This document shows, piece by piece, positions 8,397-16,194 of a DNA stretch of 64,000 nucleotides. Source of the DNA: Planctomycetota bacterium (GTDB taxonomy: Bacteria > Planctomycetota > B15-G4); assembly GCA_021604805.1 (NCBI GenBank), contig BQJR01000001.1, forward strand, positions 620,001 to 684,000, read 5' to 3'. Made by a program: the position numbers and the translations under genes. The notes below the pieces were generated by a model. It worked only from the letters and a program-made list of their open reading frames with translations. It was not told the DNA's origin and did not search any database. How positions within the stretch are numbered: position 1 is the stretch's first letter; each line of letters starts with the position of its first letter.

Positions 8397-9806
8397 TCAG
8401 CGTGTGTAGCCGAGCGCCTCGAGGTGTTGCTGCGCCTCGGCGTCGAGTTCGGGCGACGCTCGGACTTCCTGGGAGTGCAGCGCGTTCGCGATGACAACGT
8501 GCTCCTCGTCGAGACGTTGGAGCTCGGCGAGCAAGTTGGCCAGCGGCTCACGTCCGCGTTCCGTGGCGGCGAGGTCGTTCAACTCGTGCGGGTCGTGCGC
8601 GAGGTCGTAGAGCTCCCAGGCGCCGCCCGGCGGTCGCACGAGCTTCCAGTTCTCCATGATCAAGCCGGCGGTGAGCAACGGGAAGGGCGTGGGCTTGGGC
8701 GGGCCGCGCTCCCCGCGCAACCAGGGCAACAAGTCGCGACCGTGATCGGCACTCGCGCGCGGCAGCCCCGCCAGGGCGACCAGCGTGCGACGGACGTCGA
8801 GCAGACTCACCGGCGCAGCGAGTCGGCGTGGTGTCGCCCATGCAGGCGCCGCGCGCGCCGGCGGCACGAGCAACCAAGGGATGCGCAAGATCTCTTCGTA
8901 GAGGCTGTAGTGCAGGGGACTGCCGTGCTCGAAGAACTCTTCGCCGTGATCCGCGCTCACGGAGATCCAGGCGCGCGGCGCGCGCTCGTTGCGTACCTCG
9001 GTGAGGAACGCGCCGATCTCCGCATCGAGTGCGAGCAGACCTTCGTCGTACTGCGCGAGCAGCTCGTCGACTTCACCGGGGCGCAGCTCGAGGTAACCAC
9101 GATGCACGCCGCGTAGGAACAAGCTGCCACCGACCGGCTCGACCTCCCAGTCGCGCGCGACCTCACCGGGCGGTTGCGTGAAGCGCCCGGCGGTGCTCTC
9201 CGGCGCCGCGTAAGGGCGCCCGTGTTGATCGGAGTGCACATCGAAGAGGTGCACGAAGAGGAAGAACGGGCGCTCGCTCTCGCGCGCGTCGAGCCAAGCG
9301 CGCACACGTTGCAAGACCTGCGGTGCGGCGTCGCGGCTGGCGTCGAAGTGATCGAAACCTTGGTGCATGCCGAAGGCGGGGCTCAGCCATTCGGCGTGTG
9401 TGGTGAAAGCTGCGCAGTCGTAGCCGGCTTCGGCGAAGTCTTCGGCCAACGTGCGCGCCGCGTCGGGGAGCGCGGCCACCTTGCCCGCCGGCCGCGCGCC
9501 GTGCGCACGCGGGAACAGCCCCGTGAAGAGCGAGGCGTGACTCAACAGCGTGTTGCCCGAGGGCGCGCGCATGGCGTCGAACACGAGGGCGTGCTCGGCG
9601 AGCGCGTCGAGCTGCGGGCTCGTGGGTCGCTCGGCACCGTAGAGACCGAGGCGGTCAGCGCGCGTGGTGTCGAGCGACACGTACACGATCGACGGGCGCA
9701 CGACGGTCCGCTGCGGTTCGGCTCCGCAGGCGGCGAGCAGCAGCGCGCCCAGAGCGCAGGCCAGCCGAGCGCGGCGTCGAGGAGGAGCTGATCGTGAGAC
9801 GGACAT
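8397..9806 (-). CDS. sulfatase-fold lipoprotein (alkaline phosphatase superfamily)
   Basis: 469 aa. Lipoprotein signal ALGALLLAACG follows a basic N-terminus. The sulfatase fold begins SIVYVSLDTTRADRLGLYG, with a metal-ligand Asp. The nucleophile loop reads SGNTLLSHASLFTGLFPRAHG. A C-terminal metal site is in ISVSADHGEEFFEHG, and the protein ends EALGYTR, a tail typical of this subgroup. In classical sulfatases the nucleophile is Cys or Ser (C/S-x-P-S-x-R) converted to formylglycine; here that position is Thr, so formylglycine cannot form and the enzyme may be a phosphodiesterase/phosphatase or act on other esters. ATG 9806 has GAGG upstream. Anchored to a membrane, facing the periplasm or surface, by inference. 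Confidence 0.85.
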   Translation of the reverse strand: MSVSRSAPPRRRARLACALGALLLAACGAEPQRTVVRPSIVYVSLDTTRADRLGLYGAERPTSPQLDALAEHALVFDAMRAPSGNTLLSHASLFTGLFPRAHGARPAGKVAALPDAARTLAEDFAEAGYDCAAFTTHAEWLSPAFGMHQGFDHFDASRDAAPQVLQRVRAWLDARESERPFFLFVHLFDVHSDQHGRPYAAPESTAGRFTQPPGEVARDWEVEPVGGSLFLRGVHRGYLELRPGEVDELLAQYDEGLLALDAEIGAFLTEVRNERAPRAWISVSADHGEEFFEHGSPLHYSLYEEILRIPWLLVPPARAAPAWATPRRLAAPVSLLDVRRTLVALAGLPRASADHGRDLLPWLRGERGPPKPTPFPLLTAGLIMENWKLVRPPGGAWELYDLAHDPHELNDLAATERGREPLANLLAELQRLDEEHVVIANALHSQEVRASPELDAEAQQHLEALGYTR

Positions 9807-10092
9807 GCGGGACCTCGCGGAAAGCTGCGCGCGGTGCGCCCCCCCCCATGCGGGAGCACCTTCATGCCGCGCTAGCGTACAAAGCGCCCCAGCGACGCAA
9901 GCACGCCTTCCTCGCCGAGGCGCCGCACCGACGCCCGTCCCCTCCCGCCTGCGCGCGCCCGCATGCTCCCTCGCACGGTAGAGTGGGCGCCGAGTCGACT
10001 GCTGAGTCCATCGGGGAGACGGCCGCGCAGGCAGCGCGCTGGTAGCGCATGAGCGGCACAGCTCCCACCCTCCACAGCTGAGAGAGTTGAGC

Positions 10093-12474
10093 ATGTTCCA
10101 TCGAGAGGCAGCAGGTCCACGCCCCCAGCGAGCGCTCCACACTGCGCTGTGCCTCGCGCTCGTGAGCGGCGCCGCCCTGGCGAGCGATCCCGCGTTGGCG
10201 AGTGAGCCGGCGCTTGTGAGTGAGCCGGCGCTCGTGAGTGAAGCGTCGCGTGCGCCAGCCAAGACGATCTTGCTCGGCATCGACGGGCTCGACCACGCAC
10301 TCACGGAGCAGCTCATGGCCGAGGGTCGTCTGCCGAACCTGAAGCGGCTCGCGGAAGGCGGCAGCTTCAGCGCGCTCGACACCAGCTACCCCGCGCAGTC
10401 GCCCGTGTCCTGGGCGGTGTTCAACACCGGGACCAACCCGGGCATGTTCGGCGTAGCCGGCTTCGTGGCGCGCTACTTCCTCCGCGACGAGTCCGGCAGG
10501 TCCACCGGAACACCACTCCCACGCGCGATGCTCGGCGACGCCACGGAACTCGAATTGCCCACTCCCATCGAGGGCCTGCCGAACACGGTGCCCTACGAGA
10601 TCAACCCGATGCAGGGCACGAACTGGTGGAGCCATCTCGACGCCGCAGGCGTGCGCGTGATGGGCGTGCAGATCGCCAGCACCTTTCCGCCGGATCACGA
10701 AGGCCCGAACACGAAGTTGCTCTCCGGACTCGGCCTCAAAGACATCGGCGGTTCGCCGGGTTCCTGGAGCGTCGCCACCGACAACGTGTGGTCGCTCTCG
10801 AAGCGCACCGGCTCCGGCGGCAAGATCACCAAGCTCTACTTCGAGAACAGCTCCGGCAGCGGACACCCGCAAGCGCGCAGCGAACTCTACGGCCCGCGCA
10901 ACTGGGTGGCCGCTGCTGAGTGGGACGCGAGACTGGCCAACGCGCGCGCGCTGCTCGCCGACACCGACGCGTCGAGCTTCCAGCGCAGCGTGCTGACGCG
11001 CACGCTCACGGCACTCGAGGAGCGTCACGCCGCGTGGCTCGAGACCGACGGGCCGATGAGCGTCCCCTACCGTGTGACGGTGCAGCGCGACGCCCCCGGT
11101 AGCGCCGAGTTCGAGATCGCCGACCAGCGCATCACCCTCGGTGTCGGTGAGTGGAGTGGACCGCTGCGTGTGCGCTTCGAGATGTCGGCGACGCACAGCG
11201 AGCACGGCATCCTCTACCTGCACCTGATCAGCTGCGACGACGACGAAGTGCGCTTCTACGTCTCGCCGATCCAGCACGACCCGCAGCAGCCGCCAACGCA
11301 CCTCCCCATCAGTTCGCCGCCCACCTTCGCGAGCGAGCTCGCCGAAGCCCTCGGCGGCCCCTTCCCCACGCTCGGCTGGGCTGCGCCGACCAACGCCTAC
11401 AAGGATGAGCGCGACACCGAGTTCGACGCGGCCGCCTTCATGAGCGGAGTCAGCGAATTGTTCGACGCGCGCACGGACCTGCTCGATGCCGGACTCGAGC
11501 GCGCCTCGGAATGGGACGTGTACTACCAAGTGTTCAGTGCCGTCGACCGCGTGTCGCACATGAGCTTCCGCGAGTTCGACAGTCAGCACCCCGCGCACGA
11601 TGTCGAGCGCGCCGCGCAAGTGGTGCGGGCCTTCGGTGAGAGCTTCGCTCAGGCCGACGCGATCCCGCAGACCTACGCCGCGCTTGACCGGCTCGTCGGG
11701 CAGGTGCTCGAGCGCGTGGAGGCTGGCGAGTTCGGCCCGGACGCATTGCTCGTCGTGGCCTCGGACCACGGCTTCCAGAGCTTTCGACACGGCGTCAACT
11801 TGAACAACTTGCTGCTCGAGCAAGGCTACCTGGCGCTGAAGCCCAAGCCCGACGGCAGCCCGAGCACGCTGGCCGACGTCGCGAACAACAGCTCCTTGCT
11901 CAACTACGCCGACTGGTCACGCACCAGCGCGTACTCGATGGGCCTCGGCAAGATCTTCCTCAACCTGAAGGGCCGCGAACCGCAGGGCATCGTGGACGAG
12001 TCGGAAGCCGGCGCGCTCGTGGAAGCGATCCGCGCCAGCATGCTGCGCGCGCTCAGCGACGACGGCACGCCGCTGATCACGAGCGTGGAAGCCCGCGAGT
12101 CGCTGTTCCACGGCCCCTGGGTGAGCGCGAGCGCAGGCCTCGCCTACACCGTCGCGCACGAGACACGCAGCCGCCCCTGGGATGGTTTCGCCGACGTCTT
12201 CGTGGGCTTCGCGCCCGGCTATCGCATCGCGTGGAACGCCACCATGGGCGGCCTCGACAACAGCGCGGTGATCGTGAATGAGAACAACTGGTCAGGCGGG
12301 CACGTGTCCGTCGACCCCTCGCATGTACGTGGTGTGTTGTTCAGCTCGCGGGCCTTGCAGGCGACTGAGCGCTCTCCCAACCTGCTCGACATCGGACCCA
12401 CGATTCTCGCACGGTACGGCCTGGATCCGGCCCGTACCGAGATGGAGGGCCACGCACTCAGCCTGCAAGACTGA
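10093..12474 (+). CDS. secreted type I phosphodiesterase / nucleotide pyrophosphatase family protein
   Basis: 793 aa. A signal peptide ends near residue 27, followed by four copies of a six-residue repeat (ALxSEP-like, residues 28-51) coded by an 18-bp tandem repeat. The catalytic domain begins KTILLGIDGLDHALTEQ. The Thr-nucleophile region is PVSWAVFNTGTNPGMFGVAGF. Metal sites are seen in VVASDHGFQSFRHGVNLN and ENNWSGGHVSVDP. These are the hallmarks of PF01663 enzymes, which cleave phosphodiester or pyrophosphate bonds with two metals; the substrate is unknown. A beta-rich insert (about 320-420) is present. It is divergent from the sulfatase-like gene. ATG 10093 was preferred to TTG 10087. 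Confidence 0.9.
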   Translation: MFHREAAGPRPQRALHTALCLALVSGAALASDPALASEPALVSEPALVSEASRAPAKTILLGIDGLDHALTEQLMAEGRLPNLKRLAEGGSFSALDTSYPAQSPVSWAVFNTGTNPGMFGVAGFVARYFLRDESGRSTGTPLPRAMLGDATELELPTPIEGLPNTVPYEINPMQGTNWWSHLDAAGVRVMGVQIASTFPPDHEGPNTKLLSGLGLKDIGGSPGSWSVATDNVWSLSKRTGSGGKITKLYFENSSGSGHPQARSELYGPRNWVAAAEWDARLANARALLADTDASSFQRSVLTRTLTALEERHAAWLETDGPMSVPYRVTVQRDAPGSAEFEIADQRITLGVGEWSGPLRVRFEMSATHSEHGILYLHLISCDDDEVRFYVSPIQHDPQQPPTHLPISSPPTFASELAEALGGPFPTLGWAAPTNAYKDERDTEFDAAAFMSGVSELFDARTDLLDAGLERASEWDVYYQVFSAVDRVSHMSFREFDSQHPAHDVERAAQVVRAFGESFAQADAIPQTYAALDRLVGQVLERVEAGEFGPDALLVVASDHGFQSFRHGVNLNNLLLEQGYLALKPKPDGSPSTLADVANNSSLLNYADWSRTSAYSMGLGKIFLNLKGREPQGIVDESEAGALVEAIRASMLRALSDDGTPLITSVEARESLFHGPWVSASAGLAYTVAHETRSRPWDGFADVFVGFAPGYRIAWNATMGGLDNSAVIVNENNWSGGHVSVDPSHVRGVLFSSRALQATERSPNLLDIGPTILARYGLDPARTEMEGHALSLQD

Positions 12475-12492
12475 GCGCGCGCCTCGATCTGC

Positions 12493-14397
12493 TCAGGGCT
12501 TCAGGACCTTCACCTTGAGGTTCGCCTTGTCACGCACGTGTTCGCCGGTGTAGCTGTCGTTGGGTGTGCGCGCGGTGTAGTGCAGCTTGTGCGTGCCGGG
12601 CGTGGCGAGCGAGAACTGCTCCACGTGTTCCTTGTTCGTGCCCACCTCCCACACGCGCGCGAGGAACTGCTGCTGGAGCGGTTTCTTGGGGCTCTTGATC
12701 GTGTGGAAGAGCAGCACGCTGAACTGCTCGAGGCCGGCGGGCGTGCCGAGCAAGTCGTAGTTGAAGGTCACTTCCACATCGCCGGCTTGAGGGACCGGAG
12801 AGTTGCTGCTCACGCTGTTGATGTCGAGAAAGGGCACGAAGACCTCGGCCTCGAAGGGTGTGGGCGTCTCCGTGGGGAACTCGTAATCCCAGTCGGTCAC
12901 GATGAGTGCCGCCTTGGCCTTGCCGCGGAACTTGTCGATGTCGCTCCAGCCGAAGCTGCCGAAGGACAGGCGCTTGTTCTTGGCGTGCAGCAGCACACCT
13001 TCAGGGCGCGCGTCGCCGCCTTCATCGCCGGAACCAGGGCGCACGCTCACGAACAAGTAGTCGGTCTTCTGGCTGGGCGGCGCCTCGAACTCGAAGACTT
13101 GCACGGCGGTGGGCAAGACCGAGCCCGTGGCTTTCCAGCCGTAGTCCTTGATGCCGGTCTCGGACACGTCGAAGTCGGGGATGGCGCTCTTCGGGATGCC
13201 CTTGATCGACTTCTGATAGAGACGCGCGAGGTACGGCGGATAGAAGTCGGAGAAGAAGTTGAAGTCGGTCTGGAAGAGCACCTGCTCGAAGATGTCGAGC
13301 CCGTCGTTCGTGTCGGGACTGAGCTCCAGGAAGGTCTTGTTCGAGCCCTTACCGTTGAAGAAGTCGAGATAGAAGAACATCGGCGCAGTGCTGTACTGGT
13401 GGATCGAGTCGTGCCAGATCGGGAGCTCGGGCGCGTTCATGATCGACATCGGACCTGCGAGGTAACCCTTCACGCCCTCCTTGTATTTGCCGAAGGCGAG
13501 TTCCGCCCACGTGGCTTGACCCTCCACCGCCCAGCGGCTGAAGAACGCGCTGTAGGCCGACTGCACGCAGTGCATGTACTCGTGCATGGCAGTGCCCGCG
13601 ATGACCTTCTTCCAGTTGTCGCCCACGGAACTGGCGTACTCACGGAGGCCGGTGTCGAAGCTCATGTACACGGTCTGGGCTTTGCCGCCGGGCATGCCGG
13701 GGGCGTCTTGCACATCGCTCACGGCGGCCAGCGCGTCACCCAGGTCGGGATCGAGATCGAGGCTCAGCACGAACACGTGCAGCTTGTCGATGCCGTCCTC
13801 GGCGGGCTCGTAGAACGGGCGGCGGAAAGCCTTGGTGAGCTTCTTGGCGGCCTTGTCCACCGACTTCGCGATGGTCTTCACGTAGCTCGCATCGGGCGAG
13901 GCGTGCTCGCCGGTGAGCGTGTAGTGCACGATGCACTCCTTGCCCTCCATGCTCAGTTCGAGCTCGGGCATCAACGGGAGCTGCGAGCCGCCTTCGCCGC
14001 TGACCGCTGCCGCCGACGCTTCAGCTTGGGCTCGCAGGACGGCGTCGCCCGACACACGCAACCCGTTGCGCAGCGACAACTCCACGAGCGGCGAGAGTGC
14101 CGAGAGTTCCGTGCGCGCATCCTCATCCAGCTGGGGCGCCACATCACGCAGCCGCGAGAGCAGCGGACGCAGGCAACGCTCGCCGTGAGCAACGTGCCCC
14201 GGGCGCTCACCACGCACACTCGAATCAGCTGCGAAGCGCCAGCGCGTCTCGGCGAGGACCTGCTCGGCCGGTTGCGGGAAGATCTCCGCGCCCACACCGC
14301 GAGCGGCCAGCTGAGCATGACTCACACCGCTCAGGGCCACACTCAGCGCCGCGAAACCAAGGATCCATCGACGCTTCGCGCCGCGAGGACTGCTCAT
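12493..14397 (-). CDS. secreted putative metalloprotease, MXAN_6640-like
   Basis: 634 aa. Signal peptide ILGFAALSVALSGVSHAQ. A zinc-metallopeptidase core is centred on AGTAMHEYMHCVQSAYSAFF (HExxH), followed by RWAVEGQATWAELAFG, whose Glu is a likely third ligand. This HExxH...EG.ATW.E arrangement resembles the MXAN_6640 family of putative metalloproteases. The C-terminal ~250 residues are beta-rich and end with a domain that includes FNYDLLGTPAGLEQFSVLLF. ATG 14397 has GGGAG nine bases upstream. It is convergent with the phosphodiesterase (19 bp). Substrate unknown; catalytic role inferred from the motif. Confidence 0.75.
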   Translation of the reverse strand: MSSPRGAKRRWILGFAALSVALSGVSHAQLAARGVGAEIFPQPAEQVLAETRWRFAADSSVRGERPGHVAHGERCLRPLLSRLRDVAPQLDEDARTELSALSPLVELSLRNGLRVSGDAVLRAQAEASAAAVSGEGGSQLPLMPELELSMEGKECIVHYTLTGEHASPDASYVKTIAKSVDKAAKKLTKAFRRPFYEPAEDGIDKLHVFVLSLDLDPDLGDALAAVSDVQDAPGMPGGKAQTVYMSFDTGLREYASSVGDNWKKVIAGTAMHEYMHCVQSAYSAFFSRWAVEGQATWAELAFGKYKEGVKGYLAGPMSIMNAPELPIWHDSIHQYSTAPMFFYLDFFNGKGSNKTFLELSPDTNDGLDIFEQVLFQTDFNFFSDFYPPYLARLYQKSIKGIPKSAIPDFDVSETGIKDYGWKATGSVLPTAVQVFEFEAPPSQKTDYLFVSVRPGSGDEGGDARPEGVLLHAKNKRLSFGSFGWSDIDKFRGKAKAALIVTDWDYEFPTETPTPFEAEVFVPFLDINSVSSNSPVPQAGDVEVTFNYDLLGTPAGLEQFSVLLFHTIKSPKKPLQQQFLARVWEVGTNKEHVEQFSLATPGTHKLHYTARTPNDSYTGEHVRDKANLKVKVLKP

Positions 14398-14652
14398 GAT
14401 GCTCTCCCGAATTCATGAATCGTGGAGTGAGTGTAGGCGCAGATTCGCTCACCGGCCAGTTGTGCGCAGAGGCGCGCTCTCACCTTAGACTTGCCGACGA
14501 ACTGTCCCGGAAGCTCCCGCGCACTCGATCGCTGGCACCTGGCGCCGGCCGCGCTCACCGGGTACGCGGAGGAGTCTGCTACCGATGATTCGACGATTCG
14601 CCGACTTGCGCGCAGCCTTCGGCACCGACTTCGTGCAGATCTCGAGCGAACC

Positions 14653-15372
14653 GTGAACACGCCCCAAGCCACCACCGCTGAACTCACCGCCGTGCTCGGG
14701 AAGCTCGGGCACTTCAAGAGCCTCGACCCGTCGGCGCTGGAACGCGTGGCCGCGTGTTGCAGCAGCGTGGAACTCAAAGCACGCGAGACACTCTTCCAAG
14801 AGGGCGAGCGTTGCGACGCCTTCTTCGTGCTCACCGCCGGTGCACTGCGCGTGGCGCGCACCACGGTGGACGGACGCGAGCAGGTCTTGCACCACGTGAG
14901 CCCGGGGCGCAGTTTCGCCGAGGTCGCGTGCCTGCACCTGGGCGTCTACCCGGCCACGGCCACAGCGGAAGTCACCCCCACCAGAGTCGTGCGCGTTTCC
15001 GGTCGCCGCTTCCGCGCGCTGCTTGCCGAGGTGCCCGAGATCGCACCAGCCGTGATCGGTTCGCTGTGCGGTTGGCTGCACTCCCTGGTCGACCGCATCG
15101 ACCTGCTGCTCACCGACAGCGCGGGCGCGCGCCTCGCTCGTTACCTGTTGCAACTGCCCGCGCACGACGAAGCCGGCGTGCTCAGCGTGCAGCTGCCCGT
15201 GGCGAAGAAGACACTCGCCGGCGAACTCTCGATCACTCCGGAGACGCTCTCCCGGCTGCTCGCGCGCTGGCGCAAGCTCGGCGTGGCCAGCTCCGACGGC
15301 GCGCGCATCGAACTGCTCGACGTGCGCGCGCTCGAAACCCTCGCCGCCGACGAGACCCACAGCGACGACTGA
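14653..15372 (+). CDS. Crp/Fnr family regulator, DNR-like
   Basis: 239 aa. A cyclic-nucleotide-binding fold spans residues ~15-135 (LGHFKSLDPSALERV, FVLTAGALRVART, HHVSPGRSFAEVACLHLG). The dimerisation helix is about 140-170, and the winged helix is about 180-225 with recognition helix ITPETLSRLLARWRKLG. E197..S200-R201 in that helix is the FNR-type set known to read TTGA half-sites. I see no N-terminal Cys cluster as in FNR, which argues for a DNR/NnrR-type NO sensor. The gene lies upstream of a hemerythrin and an NO reductase gene, with two matching boxes at 15474-15506. GTG 14653 is the probable start; the open frame continues upstream to 14491 but without coding character. Confidence 0.85.
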   Translation: MNTPQATTAELTAVLGKLGHFKSLDPSALERVAACCSSVELKARETLFQEGERCDAFFVLTAGALRVARTTVDGREQVLHHVSPGRSFAEVACLHLGVYPATATAEVTPTRVVRVSGRRFRALLAEVPEIAPAVIGSLCGWLHSLVDRIDLLLTDSAGARLARYLLQLPAHDEAGVLSVQLPVAKKTLAGELSITPETLSRLLARWRKLGVASSDGARIELLDVRALETLAADETHSDD

Positions 15373-15473
15373 GCTCGGTCGCTGCTGAGCGTCGGGCGCC
15401 GCGTGTCGCCCCCACAGCGCCTCTCGAGCGGGCGCGGGCCACGCACCTCGCGAAGCAGCGCCCGCGTCCTCGC

Positions 15474-15506
15474 TTGACCTGCGTCAAGCCGCTTGACGCG
15501 CGTCAA
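15474..15506 (+). promoter_or_regulatory. two Crp/Fnr-type operator boxes
   Basis: TTGACCTGCGTCAA (15474-15487) and TTGACGCGCGTCAA (15493-15506) are perfect TTGAC-N4-GTCAA palindromes, 19 bp centre to centre. The second is centred 63 bp before the hemerythrin start codon, leaving room for a start site about 41 bp downstream of its centre, as in class II activation. The neighbouring regulator has the recognition helix for such half-sites. Sequence seen directly; activation under NO or low oxygen is inferred. Confidence 0.8.
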
Positions 15507-15562
15507 GGAAGCGACGCGTCGCGCAGCCGATGCTTCGGGTGTTCCCCCAACGGAGACACCCG

Positions 15563-16144
15563 ATGTCCACCACGCCTTGCAGCCACCACGCCCACGAGTC
15601 TTCCCACGACGCGCCGCCGCAAGCCCCCAGCGGCTGCAGCTCGAAGGACCCCTTCGCGCGCCTCAACGCCTGTCACCAACACGTGCTCTCGGTGCTGGGC
15701 GAACTCGAGTCGGCAGTCGCCGAGCTCACCGAAGGACAGCCGCTCACGCAACGCGCGCTCGCCGCCGTGGGTGACACCTTGGTGATCACGCAGATCGCCA
15801 TCCCGCTGCACTCGGCCGACGAAGAGCAGACGCTGTTCCCGCGCCTGCGCGAGTGCGCGCCCTTCTCGCAGGGCGGCGTCACCCCCATGGATTGCATGGA
15901 GGAGGATCACGTGGCGCACCGCGAGATGGCGGCCGGCCTCGCGCGCGCCACGCTCGCACGGGACCCGCTCGCGCTGCAACGCGCCGCGCGCAACATGGTC
16001 GCCGAGTACCGCGATCACATCTCGAAGGAGGACGAGATCCTCTTCCCGATGGCGCGTGAGTTGCTGCGCGACCCCGCCGTGCTCGCCGAGATGACCGCCG
16101 AGATGCACGCCCGCCGCGTGGACGCCAAGCTCGTCAACTGCTGA
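15563..16144 (+). CDS. hemerythrin HHE domain protein
   Basis: 193 aa, cytoplasmic. After a His/Ser/Pro-rich N-terminus with two Cys (TTPCSHHAHES and SGCSSKDPF), a four-helix hemerythrin-like domain carries the iron-ligand motifs HSADEEQTLFPRL, EEDHVAHREM and YRDHISKEDEILFP. Relatives bind a di-iron centre and include iron-sulfur repair proteins (RIC/YtfE) and NO- or O2-responsive proteins. ATG 15563 has GGAG upstream. It lies between two DNR-type boxes and norZ (50 bp gap) and is probably co-transcribed with the NO reductase, so a role in nitrosative stress (iron delivery or repair) is the best reading. Confidence 0.88.
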   Translation: MSTTPCSHHAHESSHDAPPQAPSGCSSKDPFARLNACHQHVLSVLGELESAVAELTEGQPLTQRALAAVGDTLVITQIAIPLHSADEEQTLFPRLRECAPFSQGGVTPMDCMEEDHVAHREMAAGLARATLARDPLALQRAARNMVAEYRDHISKEDEILFPMARELLRDPAVLAEMTAEMHARRVDAKLVNC

Positions 16145-16194
16145 GCGCCGCGACCCCGAACTCGAAACCGCACCACTTCACGGAAAGTTCCGTC

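Noticed and set aside
9839..9847. Run of nine C bases, possible phase-variation tract
   Set aside because: It lies in an intergenic region between divergent genes, not in a coding frame or at an obvious promoter spacing.
9862..11823. A 653-codon minus-strand frame over the phosphodiesterase
   Set aside because: The plus-strand gene has full catalytic motifs; the antisense frame has no recognisable domain.
12493..14397. Metalloprotease as part of the NO module
   Set aside because: Divergent from the regulator with a 255-bp gap and no TTGA-type box found in it.
14411..14420. 10-bp palindrome ATTCATGAAT near the metalloprotease start
   Set aside because: Too short to call an operator without a matching regulator or second copy.
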